Program-made: the position numbers and the translations under genes | NCBI GenBank assembly: GCA_002221725.1 | Contig: NJFT01000087.1 | Location: 1 to 64,000, forward strand | Length of the DNA stretch: 64,000 bases | From: Scedosporium boydii | Taxonomy: Eukaryota; Ascomycota; Sordariomycetes; Microascales; Microascaceae | Reading direction: 5' to 3' | In this document: piece by piece, positions 25,641 through 38,587 of the stretch | Layout of the letters: each line of letters starts with the position of its first letter | How positions within the stretch are numbered: the first letter of the stretch is position 1 | The notes under the pieces: model-generated | Seen by the model: only the letters and a program-made list of their open reading frames with translations | The model's database searches: none | What the model was told of the DNA's origin: nothing

Positions 25641-25659
25641 TCTAGAGAAATGTCTCTAA

Positions 25660-26435
25660 CCTAATTAATATTTAAGATATTAGACTTAGCTTCTAAGTAT
25701 ATTAGGTAGTTGTATTTAAAATGGCCTGTCTTACTACAACTGAAGCAACGTGCTTCGCCTCCTGATGTGCTAGTGTCCTTTTAGGGCTAAGTCTAGCCGG
25801 AGTCTATTTAGCGACGTTTTTCTTAGTGCGGGGTACGTTTTCTAAGTCTAGATAAGAAAGATTAGTATTAGGATTATTTAGTACCTTGACTTTAGCCTTT
25901 AGAATAGTCCTATGACTCCTTAGAATAGTTTTTATCCCTAAGCTAATTAAAGTTTTAATAGTATTTATTATTTTAGCTATAGGTCTTATTTTACTTCCTC
26001 TTCTATTTTTTACGTTTTTATTTATAAAATATAAGAGCTTATTAGTAGCTAGCTATAGTAGAAACCTTCTAGTAATTCTAGATCTCTATATTATACTTTT
26101 TAAGTTTCTTTTATAGTTTCCTATTAAGTTACTAAAATAAATCCTAGGTAGTAGCTTTATTATTTTTAGTTAGTAGTACTTTACTAAGGTAGAATTTAAG
26201 ATTATATTACTTTTTATAGAGTTTATTCGGAGTCTACTTATTCTACTTAAGGTAATTAAGTATTTAGTATATCTTCTAGTATTATAGCTTAGGGAATTAG
26301 TAATTATATTTAATAAAAGTAAAGAGATCTTCTAATTTAGTATTTAAAAGTATAGTAATATACTATCTCTATAGCTTCTAAAGCTTAGTATTAACTTTAT
26401 ATAAAGCTTATTAGATTTTTTACTTTTTAAAGATA
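25660..26435 (-). pseudogene. Degenerate gag of element C, C-terminal part with zinc knuckle
   Basis: The complement reads GEARCFSCSKTGHFKYNY around 25,765-25,710: a CCHC knuckle (C-x2-C-x4-H-x4-C) whose last Cys has become Tyr. A gag-like frame continues upstream to the insertion point of element A at 26,436-26,440. The rest of gag lies beyond element A, at 38,191-38,560. Confidence 0.65.
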
Positions 26436-26440
26436 CTACT

Positions 26441-26935
26441 ATATTAGTATATAAGGCGACTGGCGGCGGCGCCGCCACATTACTGATCGGTGCCGCCACC
26501 GGAAGCCCGATATGCTACATCCAAACCTCACTTACACATAAAAGGATAATAGCCCCCCATTTTTCATAGACTAGTTCTTAGACAAGGAAGGGACAGCATA
26601 GAAGTAGGCGAAGGATAGCATCACAATTAAAAGCAATCAATTATTTCCTATCAGCCAGAGCATTATTATAGTAGACATTCTTTACTATTCTTTTCTTAAT
26701 ATTACTTCTTTTCCTATCTTTACATTTCTCTTCTCTTCTTTAGATATAATATCCTATAATATAGATTCCAACTAATTATCTACTTCTCAATATCCTACTT
26801 AACTATCAGACCATTCTAATAACTATTAGACCATTTCTTCTTTATAGTGTAGCTCTCAGCTACTCCTAACTATTCTCTTAAGTAGGTAATATAGTCTTGT
26901 TTATATTATTAGTTATATTACCTAGCTCTAATAAA
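26441..26935 (+). repeat. 5' LTR of element A
   Basis: This 495-bp repeat starts ATATTAGTATATAAGGCG (RIP-altered from the form GTGTTGGTGTATAGGGCG preserved in the solo copy near 47,000) and ends CTAATAAA where the 3' LTR has CCGACAAA. It is more heavily mutated than the 3' LTR; the differences I saw are C-to-T and G-to-A transitions. Confidence 0.9.
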
Positions 26936-29900
26936 TTAGAGGTCTAACTAGGATTTGCTTAGTAAGCTTAAGAAGCTTCCTTTATAAGCTATAAGTAAAC
27001 TACTTATAAAATAAACTATTGAAGGTATAATAAGAAGTACTAAGAGCTAAAGGCCTTAGAAATTAAGATGATAATGATAACTAAGGAAGCTAAATACTAT
27101 CCTAGGCTAATAAGTTAGAAAGCAAATATCTCTATAAAGAGAGCTCCTATTAATTAGCTAGAATTATTAGTTAGTACTAAAAAACTCTATCCTAAGGACA
27201 AGGGTCTAACTAGACTAGTATAAGCTAGTCTCCTATAGTAAGAATAGATTATAGAGACTAGAAATAAATTATTATAACTTATTAATTAATAATTAGGAAG
27301 CTAAGAGAAAACCTTTCTATTAGAAATCCTTATAGGAATCCTAGTTATCTTTCTACTAAGGCTTATCCTAATAATTAAGTTAAGGTAAGTTGTTCTTATT
27401 AGATACCTTCTCTATAGCTCTCAATTATACTATAAAGTAAATTCCTTAAAAAGTAAACTTAAAGCCTTTTAAGAAAACAAAAAAGAAATAAAAAAATAAG
27501 AAATACCTTTAGTTACTCCCTATCATCCTCTACATCCTCACTTATCTACCTAAAAACTATATACTCCTCATTTAAAGAAACTAAGTTAATACTTATTTAA
27601 AATATCTTCCTCCTCAATCCCTTAACTAAAAGTTCTATATATAGATTCCTCCTCTAATAAGAAAGGAGCTACTCCTAGCTTAATCCTAAAAAATAAAGAC
27701 ACCCTTATAGATAAAGAATCCTATAGCTTCCTAAGTTAGGCAATAGCTAAAGATAAGGTCCTAACCTTTAATAGTAATAATATTACTAAATTTCTTAATA
27801 ACTATAAAGATATCTCCTACTATTATTATAGAAGGTTCTCTAGTAAATATACTATCCTCTATAAGGCTATTTACAAAGCTAATCGAGGTATTAAGTTTAC
27901 TATCTAGGAAATCCTCAATATAGCTAAGAATTAGGAAGATACTAAAAAATAACTACTTAAATTATTTTAGTCTAATAATACCCTATAACTTAGAAGCTAT
28001 AAGGATAAGTATACTAAGTACCTAGAGAAGAAAGCTCTAAAGAACTAGATAGAATTAAATTAGTAGCTTTAAACTTAGAGAGTCCTAGCTAGTAAGTATA
28101 GAAATATAGTTATCTCTAAAAAATAAAAGTATCAAGACTTATAGATAGTACTTTTAAAGAACTATATTAACTATATTAAAATAATTAAATATTATACTAA
28201 TACTAAGCTAAAAGCTATGACTATAGATTAGTTAGTTAAAGCTATAATAGCTACTATAGCTAAGGAGGTAGAAACTAATATATAAGATCAGTATTATTAT
28301 AGTATAATATATATAACCCCAGCTCGAAAAATAGCTAATTAGCTAGTTTCAATATAATTATTTACCCTTAAGTAGTCTATAACACCCCCACCTACTAAAT
28401 ATATTACTATTAATTCCCCTCCTAAAGCTACCTTATAATATAAAGAACCTAATACTAATAATAAAATAGATAAGCTAATTAGTAGTATAGAAAAACTCAC
28501 CCTCTTCTTTATATAAGGACATAGTACAGATAACATCTACTACCTACCTTATCTTAATATACTAAGGACCTAACTACAGTTTAAATACTAGTACTATAGG
28601 TATAAACATAATTAAAGCAAATACTAAATCTAAGTAAATATCAAATTATATAGGTTTACAGTCTACTATCAAGGATAGATTATTATAACCTTTAGTTTTA
28701 ATAAATAAGATATAAATAAACATTTAGATATTTCAAAGTTATAAACTTACTACCTTATAGATAATAAAATACTTTTCTTAGACTTTATTATAGCTATATA
28801 TATACTCTATAAGATCCCTAGTAGTTGAGCCTATAAGAGAGTAGCTAAGTAAATAGATTTCCCTACTCTAAGTACTAAAATATAGGCTATTACTAGAGAG
28901 TTTTATAAAGATATTTATAAACTTTAAGATAAAGAGAAGGCTAGAGGCTTTATAAAGAATAGAAGATAACCTATCTTCTTTAAGAAGGAGCCTAAAATAG
29001 CTATAATAAACTTTATTAAAGCCTATTTATTTAAAGATAAGACTACCCCTAAATAGTAGTTTATTATAGAGGAAAGTAGTATAGGTCCCTTAGATAAGGA
29101 GGACACCTATATCCTTATAGCTAGAGCCTATAAAAGGTAAAGGGTAACTATTAAGGAACCCTCTAAGACTTCCTTTAACTAAGGATAGGAAAAAGAGATA
29201 GAAATACTACTTACTAATTAGCTAATTCCTATAAAGACAAACCCTATAGACATTCTTATAAGCAATAAGATAGTAAAACAGCTACAACTACCTAACCCAC
29301 TCTAAATTCTAGTTAAATCTACTATTATATAGCAAATAATAGACAGTACTATCAAGATATTAATCTAAGAATTAGTCTCCTTCCCAGGCATCTAAGACCT
29401 AATATACTACAAAATCTCTAATATACCTAATAAAATCAGAATACATTATCTTCCTAGTAAGCTAATTTTAAAAGAAGAAGCCTAGTAATAAGAAGAGAGG
29501 AACTAGAATCTAACTACCTAATACCTAGAAGCTATTCCTAATCTAGTAATTAATAGTTCTTAATATATACTAACTAATCCTAATAAAATACCTAACCTAA
29601 AAGTTAATTAAGATAGAGACTAAGTATAAGATATCCTTAGAAATAGCCTCCCTTACATATAAATAATATCCGCCACTACAGAAGATAATAATTAGTAGGA
29701 TTCTATACTAAGAGATCTAAGGGCCTTTACATTAAATTTTTTTACCCTAGAGAACATTAGCCTAATCTAGTAATCCCTATATATTCAAGTTAAGATTAGA
29801 GCTAAGATAAATAAAAATATTATTAGAGTTATAGACACTAAAGCTGAGCTTAGTATAATCTATAAGAGCTATATAATAGCTAATAAGATCATATATAAGT

Positions 29901-32900
29901 AGTTAAAAGTAGTATACTAAGCCTTCAATAGAAGCTAGCCCCTTAAACTCTATAGATAAGCTAATATAACTTTATAGTTAGGAGGATATAAAATTAACCT
30001 TAAGGTTTTTATTACTAAAGACTTGTAAGTAATAGTACCTCTACTACTTAGAATGCCTTTTATCTATACTTCGAAGTTTACTTTCAACTATAATAATAAG
30101 AGTAGGCTTATAAGAGGTAAAATGATTATAAGTAGAGCTTATCTTATAATACTACTTCTAGACTTACCTACTCTTGTCAGCAGGGAGGGAAATAAGATTA
30201 GGGGGTCCTAGCAAGAAGAGGCTCCCTCCCTAGCTACCTAGCACTCCCATTCTTTAATCTAAGTCCTCTCCTATTACTTACTAAACTAACTAATTCCCTT
30301 TTCTATAAACCCTTACCTCCTATTTCTATATTAGATAATATTATAGCTAACCTCCTTCTAGGAGAACAACTAATTACTAAGATTCTATTTAATTTAGCTT
30401 AGAATACCTATTATCTTCTTATAAAAGTAAGAGGAAGAATACTAAGTACTAAGATGCAATTTAGGTTTAAGCTACTCTATAATACTAGGTTACAAGAAGG
30501 TAAAGTAGCAGCTGTCCTAATAATCGATACCTTCTATAAGATAATAGGAAGGTTCTCTACTAGAATAGCCCTAAGGAAAGTTAGAAGAAAAAGGGAGAAG
30601 TAAGCTAAAGTAATTATAGATATCTAGACCTTATATAAATAGAAAGCCCTAAAGGTTTAACTAGTAGATAATGCCCCTCCTAATAGAAGTACCCCTACTA
30701 TTAACCCCTAATAGAAGATAAAAGTATAAAATAAAGTAAAAAGATAACTATAAGAAATAAAATATAAAGGATTTATTATACCTTACTTTACTAAGATCCC
30801 TAGGGGAACTCAGCTTATAAAAGAACATCTAAAGGATATTATTAAGGGTATTATAGACTAAATAACCCCTGAGGAGCTTACCTTATTTACTAAAATCCTC
30901 TATAATTAAGAAGTAGCTTTAGCCTAGGACTTTATAGAAATCAGCCTAATCAAGCTAGAAGTCGTACCTACTTAAGAAATACAAATAGAACCTTATAGAA
31001 TATAGTAACTACTATCAATTAGGATTCCGCTAGGAATAATTAAGGCCCTCATTAATATTCTAAAGGATAGGATTGCTAGAGGTATCTTAGAGCCCGGATA
31101 TAGGGTATATAGGAACTGAATCTTCCTTATAGGAAAGAAAGATAGTAGATTCTAACTAATTACTAACTATTAACCCTTAAACTAGTATATAATTTATAAT
31201 GCCTTTATCTCTCTAAATACTAAAAGATTCTTAGAATCTATAATATAATATATAATTCTATCTTTAATTAACTTACTTTCTAGATATAACTAGATTAAGC
31301 TTATACCTAAGAGTAGGGACTTTACTACCTTTAAATCGCCTATTAGTCTACTATAGATATATAGGCTACCTTAGGGAGCTACAAACTCTGTTAGGTAATT
31401 TATAAGAGCTATTACTACTATTCTATATAACTTACTCCCTTATATTACTAAAGTCTATATTGATAATATAGTTACTAAGGGCCCTATAATAAAATACAAT
31501 AATGAGATCTATCCCGAACTACTTGAAGTATAAAGGTATATATATAAGTACTTTTATAATATTAATATAGTACTATTAAACTTTAAACTTATTAGAGTAT
31601 ATACTTTAGGAAGGAAGAGTCTATAGGTAGCTTCATTCTATACTATAGTTAGATATATATATAGGAATAGAATATAATCTCCTAGTAACTTTAAAGTCTA
31701 GAAGATTTTAAAATAGCTACTATATTAGGTTATTAAAGATATATATAGGTTCCTTAGTATAATAGGATTCTTTAGGGTATAGATTATATAATATACTATA
31801 GTTACTAAACCCCTAACTAGGCTATTAAAGAAAAACGCTTGATTTATCTAGGGGCCTAAATAGTAAGAATTAATAGACTCCCTAAAGAGAGCCCTTACTA
31901 ATTAACTAGTTTTAAGAGTTCTAGTTTACTCTAAAGATACTAGAATAATTTATCTTACTATTGATAGAAGCCTAACTAGCTAGGGTGCTATATTAGTATA
32001 AATCTTTGAAGATAGTAAACATCTTATTTAATATAAAAGTAGTTACTAGATGGAAATAGAGAAGCAATATAACTAGATAAAGAGAGAAGTAAGAGCTATC
32101 CTTACTACATTCTAGTAGCTTTACTATTATCTAATAGGAATAAGGTTTATTTTAGAAACTAACTACTAGGTACTCATCTATTAATTAAATAAAAGCTTTA
32201 TAGATATCCTAAGTATAGTAATTAATAACTAGATTGCCTATATTAAGCTATTCGACTTTAAAGCCTATTATATATGAGGGAAGGATAATGATATAGCTAA
32301 TGCCTTGTCTTATAAGCCCCCTAGAGAGTTAGATCTATAGGAGCTCTAAGAAGACTAAGATCTTGATGAATTTATAAAATAATATATTCTTCTTCTAGAA
32401 GAATCTTTACTACTTAATAGATTCTATTTAAAGGAATCTCTCTAGATTACCTAATTCCTTTTAACCCTTAAATGCCCTCTAAACCTCAATGTGTGAGACT
32501 ATAGTTAATTCTAGTCTAAGTATTTGAAATTTTGTATTAATTATTGTATTCTATAGGCTAGAGCTATAAAAATACTTCCTAAATGTAGGGTAGTAGATGA
32601 CGATAGTGAAAGAAATAAAATCTTTATAGAATTATATGATTTATTAGGCTATTGAGGCTGAGATGTAATATACTAACTAATTAGCTAAAGGTACTATTAG
32701 GAAGGACTTTAGAAATAGGTTGTAGATAAAGTAAAAGCCTATACTAAATATTAATAATAAGATCTAAGATGCTCTAAGGACCTAGTATAGTTTACTATAC
32801 CTAGGTACTTGTTCTATAAAGTCTTTATTAATATCTAGTATATACCCTAAGACTAATCCTTCTAGTATATTACTAAAGCCTACTATTACCTTACTAGATT

Positions 32901-33770
32901 TCTATAAGTAGGAGTATTAGTAAAGGCTAATATAAAATTAATATGAAGATAGTTTTAATAAGATGTCTTTAATATCTATAGCTAACCCTTTAAAGTAGTT
33001 ATTGATGGTGGACTAGAAAATAAGGCGGAATTTACGAAGAACTTAAAAGATAGAGGAATTTAAGTAATCCTCCTATTAGCTTATAACCCTTAAGCAAATA
33101 GAATAGTTAAATCTAGATACTTTACCTTAGCTAGAATTCTTACTAAGTCTTATACTAAGAAGTGGGCTAATATCCTTTCCTATACTTAGATGGCTGATAG
33201 GATCATGGTTTGAGCCTCTACTAGGTACTGTCCCTTTTACCTTATTTTTAGATATAAACTAGTACTCCTAATCGAAGTTAAAGTCTCTACTTAGAGACTA
33301 CTTAAGTAAGATAAGGTTTAAAGAATAAAAGACCTTATAACTACTTAGATTAGGCTACTATTATAGAAAGAAGAAGATATTATGCTTATAATTAGAAAAG
33401 CTATGTCCTTTAGAGAGAAACTTATAGACTAGATAAATAGATTTAACTACTTTAAGCTTTAGAATATTCCTCTATAGGAAGGGAACTTAATCCTTCTATA
33501 TAATAAAGTTAGAGTATCTAATATATCTATAACTAATAAGCTTAAACTATATTAGAGAGGACCTTTTTAAATTTAAGAACTATATAAGGATAGTAAGAGT
33601 ATATAACTAAAAGAGCTTAATAGTATATTAATTAGTAGTTTTTACCCTTCTTATAGGGTTAAGCGCTTTTATATAACCTTAGATAGCTAGGTAATAATAG
33701 ATAAGGATATAGAAGATAACCCCTAGCTAAAAGTACTTAGTAGTGATGGGAAAACTACTGATTAACTGTA
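26936..33770 (+). pseudogene. Degenerate gag-pol of element A
   Basis: On the + strand an aspartic protease remnant reads RVIDTKAELSIIYKS (about 29,820-29,870; DTGAELS expected). The reverse transcriptase lies at about 31,000-31,650, with IFLIGKKDSRF, SLINLLSRY, SRDFTTFKSPI, RLPQGATNSVRQF and VYIDNIVTKGP (DD expected where DN stands). Integrase text appears at about 33,000-33,240 (VIDGGLENKAEFTKNLKDRG) and the C-terminal LKELNS...VKRFYITLD at about 33,600-33,690. The region before 29,800 should be gag and nucleocapsid, and CCHC-like residues are not clear there. The integrase tail resembles Gypsy families without a chromodomain. Many TAG/TAA/TGA codons interrupt it. Confidence 0.82.
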
Positions 33771-34221
33771 AGAGACCTTGATTTGACTTTAGAGACTATA
33801 GTTTCACCCTAAAGATCCTAATTACGAAATCGAAGTTTAACTCCTAGAAGTTCGGAATTAAGACAAGTATAAAGATTACCTTAATGAAACTAGGTAATAA
33901 GTTGGATTAAAGAAGCTACTATAGCTTAGTTTCCTTTATTCTAATCTCTTATTTATTTCTTTTCTTTTAATTCCCTTAAGTTATTATCTATATTTCTTAA
34001 TCCCTTATTTTATCTTTACCCTATTTTCCTTATTATTATTACTCCCTCCCTCTTACTAAGTAGCGTAATTAGCTAGTGGAGTAGGTATAGGAATCAAGGC
34101 TCTATACTTGCTGAGGTTAGTATGTCTAGGATGTTTTAATAAAAGAGAAGACTACCTATAATAATTAGCTACCTAGATCTAATCCTTCTTATTTCCCTTC
34201 TCTACTTTATTAAAGAACTTA

Positions 34222-37200
34222 ATGCCTATACTTAACTTATCTAAATCTACTATATTAGAAGACTCCCCTACCTTTAATAGAATGTAGTAACTATATTATA
34301 GTATATATATAAGAAATATATAGTTTAAGTAAGCCCTAAACTAGTAGCTAGGTAAGGAAATATATTTATTAAAAGGATAAGGTAGTAGCTTATAAGAACT
34401 AAGGGGGGCCTACTAAAAACCGATACTACTATACCTACGTATATAGTACTCGTAAGTAATTAGATTACGCCGGCTATAGAAGGCAATCAGTAGGGCCTTA
34501 GTCCTTTGTAGCCTCTTAGTTAACTATAAGTCTATATAATAACTCTAAGGAAGCCCTATATTGTATAGTAGGAAGACTCTATTCCAAGGTTTAAAAACTA
34601 CATTACTAATGAGCCTACAATCTATAGCTATTCTCCTCAGCTGGCTCGTCATAGTAGCAATAGTACTATTATAATTATTAAGGGATTAGAAGAAGTAATA
34701 AGGAGTCCAATCTCTACTAAATACTATTAGCTCTAATACCTATTTAATAAATTAAGAATCTTAGTACTTATAGATATAGAGAACCTTCAGAATCTAATAA
34801 GATATTAATAGTTAGATGCTTATAAAGTCTTAAGGAACTTACTATTCAGCAAGCCTCAGTATTAGCTTTAAAAATTACTTCGTTCTTAGGGAACTCTTTT
34901 AGAAGCTTAATATAAATATAATGACTTTTCAGCTTAAAGTTAATAGGGAAATCGGTTTTAGGGGTAATACCCTTTTTACTTAGATCTTAATCCTATAACA
35001 TCGTACTGATATTAGGATAATTGCTATAGAAAAAGAGAGGGAAGAGTTATAGAAGGGAAACGGCTTTTCTAAGTCCCTTTATATTTACTAGAATAGTTAA
35101 GTTTAATGATTTAGAGGGAAGGAAGAGAAGTTAAAGTAGAATAAGTTGTAATAAAGTAACTACCTAAAACTAGTAGTTACAGCTACTAGCATTCCTAATT
35201 ATAAGGAAATAAGGCTTATAAAGGAAAGCCTGAAGATAGCAATGATTCCCTAAATGAAGATAGCAAAATAAATTATTAAACTTAAACAATCTACTACTAT
35301 TCTAGATATCTATAAAAATACCCTTCCTCCTCTTCCTAAATAATATTCCCCTCTCTCTTTACTGTAACTAGCTATCTTATTAAATTTAATATTCCCTAAT
35401 TAACTATTTAGATTACTAGTAAAGAAAGAAAAGCACCTTCTTTAACTAATACCTTATACCTTAATAATCCTCATCTTAATATAACCCCTTACTCTATAAA
35501 ATAACTTCAATTCTACCTACTAGTATAGAAACTGATTAATTAATTAGCTCTTAATTACTATACTGTCTTAGAGGGTAGTTAAGTAAAGGTTAGATAAGTT
35601 CCTTAAATAGTCTGTAGCTGTATCCCCTCTGGCGCAAGGTACTAACTGCGACATCCTTGTCTACCCTGTTCGAATCCTACAAGTTCGAGAGTATATCTAA
35701 TACCAACTAAGAAAGGGAGAAAGGACTGTTTTAGAGTAAATTAACTTCCTATACTAGTAAAAGCATTACCTAGTTAAATGACTAGCTTAGGAAAATAGGA
35801 GGTATAAACTTGGCTTTGTTGAGATTGTTGATTACTTATACTCCCTTGACGAGACCCTAGCGTGGAGGGCCTGGCTGAACTAAGATAAATTAAATATTAG
35901 GTTTATTTTAGTAACTTTAGGGCTATCTAATATTAATATAATCCTATTATACTACTAGCTCTGTCTAGACAACCTTTCCTATATAGCTAGTATTAAGTTT
36001 ACTATTAAGGAGGGAAGAAGGGAGAGGCTTTACTAAGCCTTATAGGTAAGTAGTGAAGGGATATAGTATATATAGTATATAGTAACTTGCCTATACTTTA
36101 ATGAGCTAGCCTACTAGATAATAATGATCTAGGATGAGGAGGTAGAAGAGTTGTATTTATATAATGCCCTTTATAAGAAATAGGACACTAGGATTATAAT
36201 TAGTATTGAAGCATGGGCTGTATAGAGAAGAAAGGAGGGAAAGTCGGACAAATTCGTTACTATCTGTCCTACTTAGATAGTATAGGGCGTTTGGGAATGT
36301 GGCCTCCTAGCTATTGCTAATGTCTTTAACTTCTTCTAACCCCTGTCGACTATTTCCTATGCCTATAATCTATCCTACTAATAGCGCTCTGCCTATAGGG
36401 TAGGCAACTGGACACTTGATAGGATGGACTATATAATGAAGAATAAGTAATTAGATAAGTTAGTTAATTTTTAGAGGGCTACTATCTATAACTTCTTTAG
36501 TAACCTAATTAATATCCCCTTTAACCCCTTCTACCCCCTAACTATTAGGCTACTAGATAGTATATTAAAGGCTAGAGTAAGTAAATAGAAGTTCTTATAA
36601 GAAGAGAACTTTAATATATCTAAGCTAGTCCTAGAGGAGTTAAGAAAAGATACTAAGGTAGTTAGGAACTAAGCAGGATACTTAGAGAGGTTAGGAAGAA
36701 TATTAAAAAGCTAGAATATATCTCTTCTTATTAAGAAATAAATTAAAGCTTTCCTACTAGCTCCTAGCTTTAAAGCTAGGAAATTAATATTACCTAACTT
36801 AGATAATACTTAGTAGGCATATAACCTATATTAAGTTACTATAGATAGGGGGGCAGTATAGTAGCCTTTCCTATTCTTTCTTAGGATAGACTAGTAAGAG
36901 TCCTATTCTTTAGCCCCCCCTCTAAAGTACCCTATCCCTACTAAGCCTACTAAGCTCTTCCTACTAAAGATACTATTAAAAGTAATAGTTCCTTTTAAGG
37001 GATTTAGTACCCCTACTAACTAACTACCTCTACCTATTAATATACCTAAGCTTTTTATATTTAGCCCAGAAGCTTATAAGAAGAGCAAACCCCTATATTA
37101 TAACTTTATATTATTAAAGCTTTCTAAGTTAGTAAAACCTTCTCAATTTCTAATATATAAGCCTCACTTAGATTACCTAGTTTATTTAGTAAGCTATAAG

Positions 37201-37659
37201 AAAGTACTATTAATAGTAAAGAAGAGGAGGCGAACTCTAGGAGCCCTACTAAAGTCTCTTAAACTACCCTCCTAACCTCTATCTTACTAGTTATAAAGAA
37301 CTAAGGAGCGGCCCCTATCCTATAGATCTTAAAGGATTAGGGGACAGCCCCAATCTTAACTAGCCTCTAACTACTAAAGATTGCTACTATAGATGCTAGA
37401 TTATAAGCGGCGAGAATTCTATAACTAGGAGATAGGAGAGGTCTTTACTCCTACTATAACGAATATGTTTACAGAGTTAGTATAGGTGGGACTTAAGGGA
37501 AGGGCCTAAGAGAGATATAAACTGCTAGAAAAGTAAGGTAACTAATTAATTAGTTATTTTATTATAGTTAATTCTTAAGAAAGGCGTTATAGTTTACTAT
37601 TTTTTCTTCGATGTTCTACTATTATTAAGTTTCCTTTATTATTTTCCTTTTCTTTTTAG
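34222..37659 (+). pseudogene. Extra sense ORF of element A between integrase and 3' LTR (RIP-broken)
   Basis: The frame begins at ATG 34222 (MPILNLSKSTILEDSPTFNR) and was followed in the same frame (positions checked near 34,321, 34,861, 35,301, 35,611, 35,821, 36,181 and 37,381) to about 37,659, roughly 1,145 codons. Interrupting codons are mostly TAA/TAG where Gln fits, plus a few TGA that fit Trp or Arg. Well-preserved text includes YKLGFVEIVDYLYSLDET (about 35,800), VWECGLLAIANVFNFF (about 36,290-36,337) and a basic, Gln-rich C-terminus. The ECGLLAIAN segment, preceded by RIP-restorable Gln codons, resembles the Q...D/E-C-G core of Ulp1/C48-type cysteine peptidases, but no catalytic His-Asp pair was found, so this is only a hint. 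A retroviral-type envelope is not supported. Confidence 0.6.
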
Positions 37660-37683
37660 TAAATTTTACCTAAGGCAAAATTT

Positions 37684-37694
37684 AAAGAGAAGGA
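37684..37694 (+). promoter_or_regulatory. Polypurine tract of element A
   Basis: AAAGAGAAGGA lies one base upstream of the 3' LTR and is the expected primer site for second-strand synthesis. It supports the + orientation. Confidence 0.7.
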
Positions 37695-37695
37695 T

Positions 37696-38190
37696 ATGTT
37701 AGTATATAGGGCGACTGGCGGCGGCGCCGCCACATTGCTGATCGGTGCCACCACTGGAAGCCCGATATACTACATCCAAACCTTACTTACACATAAAAGG
37801 ATAATGGCCCCCCATTTTTCATAGACTAGTTCTTAGACAAGGAAGGGATGGCGCAGAAGCAGGCAAAGGACAGCATCACAATTGAGAGCGATCAGTTATT
37901 TCCTATCAGCCAGAGCGTTATTATAGTAGACATTCTTTACTATTCTTTTCTCAATATTACTTCTTTTCCTATCTTTACATTTCTCTTCTCTTCTTTAGAT
38001 GTAATGTCCCACGATGCAGATTCCGACTAATCATCTACTTCTCGACGTCCTACTCGACCATTAGACCATTCCAACAACCATTAGACTATTTCTTCTTTGT
38101 AGTGTAGCTCTCAGCCACTCCTGACTATTCTCTTAAGTAGGCGGCACAGTCTTGTTTATGTTATTAGTTGTACTGCCCGGCTCCGACAAA
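37696..38190 (+). repeat. 3' LTR of element A
   Basis: This 495-bp copy starts ATGTTAGTATATAGGGCG and ends GGCTCCGACAAA. It contains the GC-rich palindrome GGCGGCGCCGCC near its start and is clearly less RIP-mutated than the 5' LTR. With the TSD-defined borders the termini are not the usual TG...CA. Confidence 0.9.
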
Positions 38191-38560
38191 CTACTAGGAA
38201 GAGTCTTATTTCTATCTTTAATTACTTAATATTAGTTGAGGACTTTATTTTAAATAGTACCTTTTTTTAACTTCTTAGTATAGTATTTTAAAGCTTTATA
38301 CTAAATAGGTTAGATAGGGTCTAGAGGGGGTAGTCCTCTGGCAGGTTGGGCTTATTTAAGCTCATCTATCTATTAAAGAAGTATTATATAGTCCTCTACT
38401 ATAAGGGTAGGTCTCTATAGTAGTAGAGGTTCTATTTGAAGGGTAGAGGTGCCTCTTGAAGAGGATGAAATGTCTATAGCCTATAAGTTTTAAATAGTCT
38501 TAGGGATAACTATCTCCTTAGGTAGTATATATATTAGTTGTTTCTAAGATGGAGAAGATA
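38191..38560 (-). pseudogene. Degenerate gag of element C, N-terminal part
   Basis: Between element A and the 5' LTR of element C the complement shows a gag-like frame with LIVEDYIILL and RGLPPLD, interrupted by RIP-type stops. It would have been continuous with 26,435 downward before element A inserted at CTACT. Confidence 0.55.
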
Positions 38561-38587
38561 TCTTTGCTAAGGTAGAAGCTGAAGAAT

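Larger units (their letters stand above)
26441..38190 (+). mobile_element. Element A: 11.75-kb Ty3/Gypsy retrotransposon nested in element C
   Basis: Direct 495-bp repeats (26441-26935 and 37696-38190) are flanked by the perfect TSD CTACT (26436-26440 and 38191-38195). Protease, reverse transcriptase and integrase motifs all read on the + strand, and the purine tract AAAGAGAAGGA (37684-37694) sits just before the right LTR, fixing the orientation. The insertion splits the gag of element C, so A is the younger of the two. It has no chromodomain. It is longer than typical elements because a further 3.4-kb frame lies between integrase and the 3' LTR. All frames carry RIP-type stops. Confidence 0.92.

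Noticed and set aside
28339..28536. 65-codon minus-strand frame within gag-pol of element A
   Set aside because: It lies opposite the + strand gag region, has no partner upstream or downstream, and its hydrophobic text is typical of AT-rich noise.
34550..34720. Transmembrane envelope-like segment in the extra ORF of element A
   Set aside because: One hydrophobic run (ILLSWLVIVAIVLL) may come from Ala to Val and Thr to Ile RIP changes, and no signal peptide or fusion-peptide pattern was seen.
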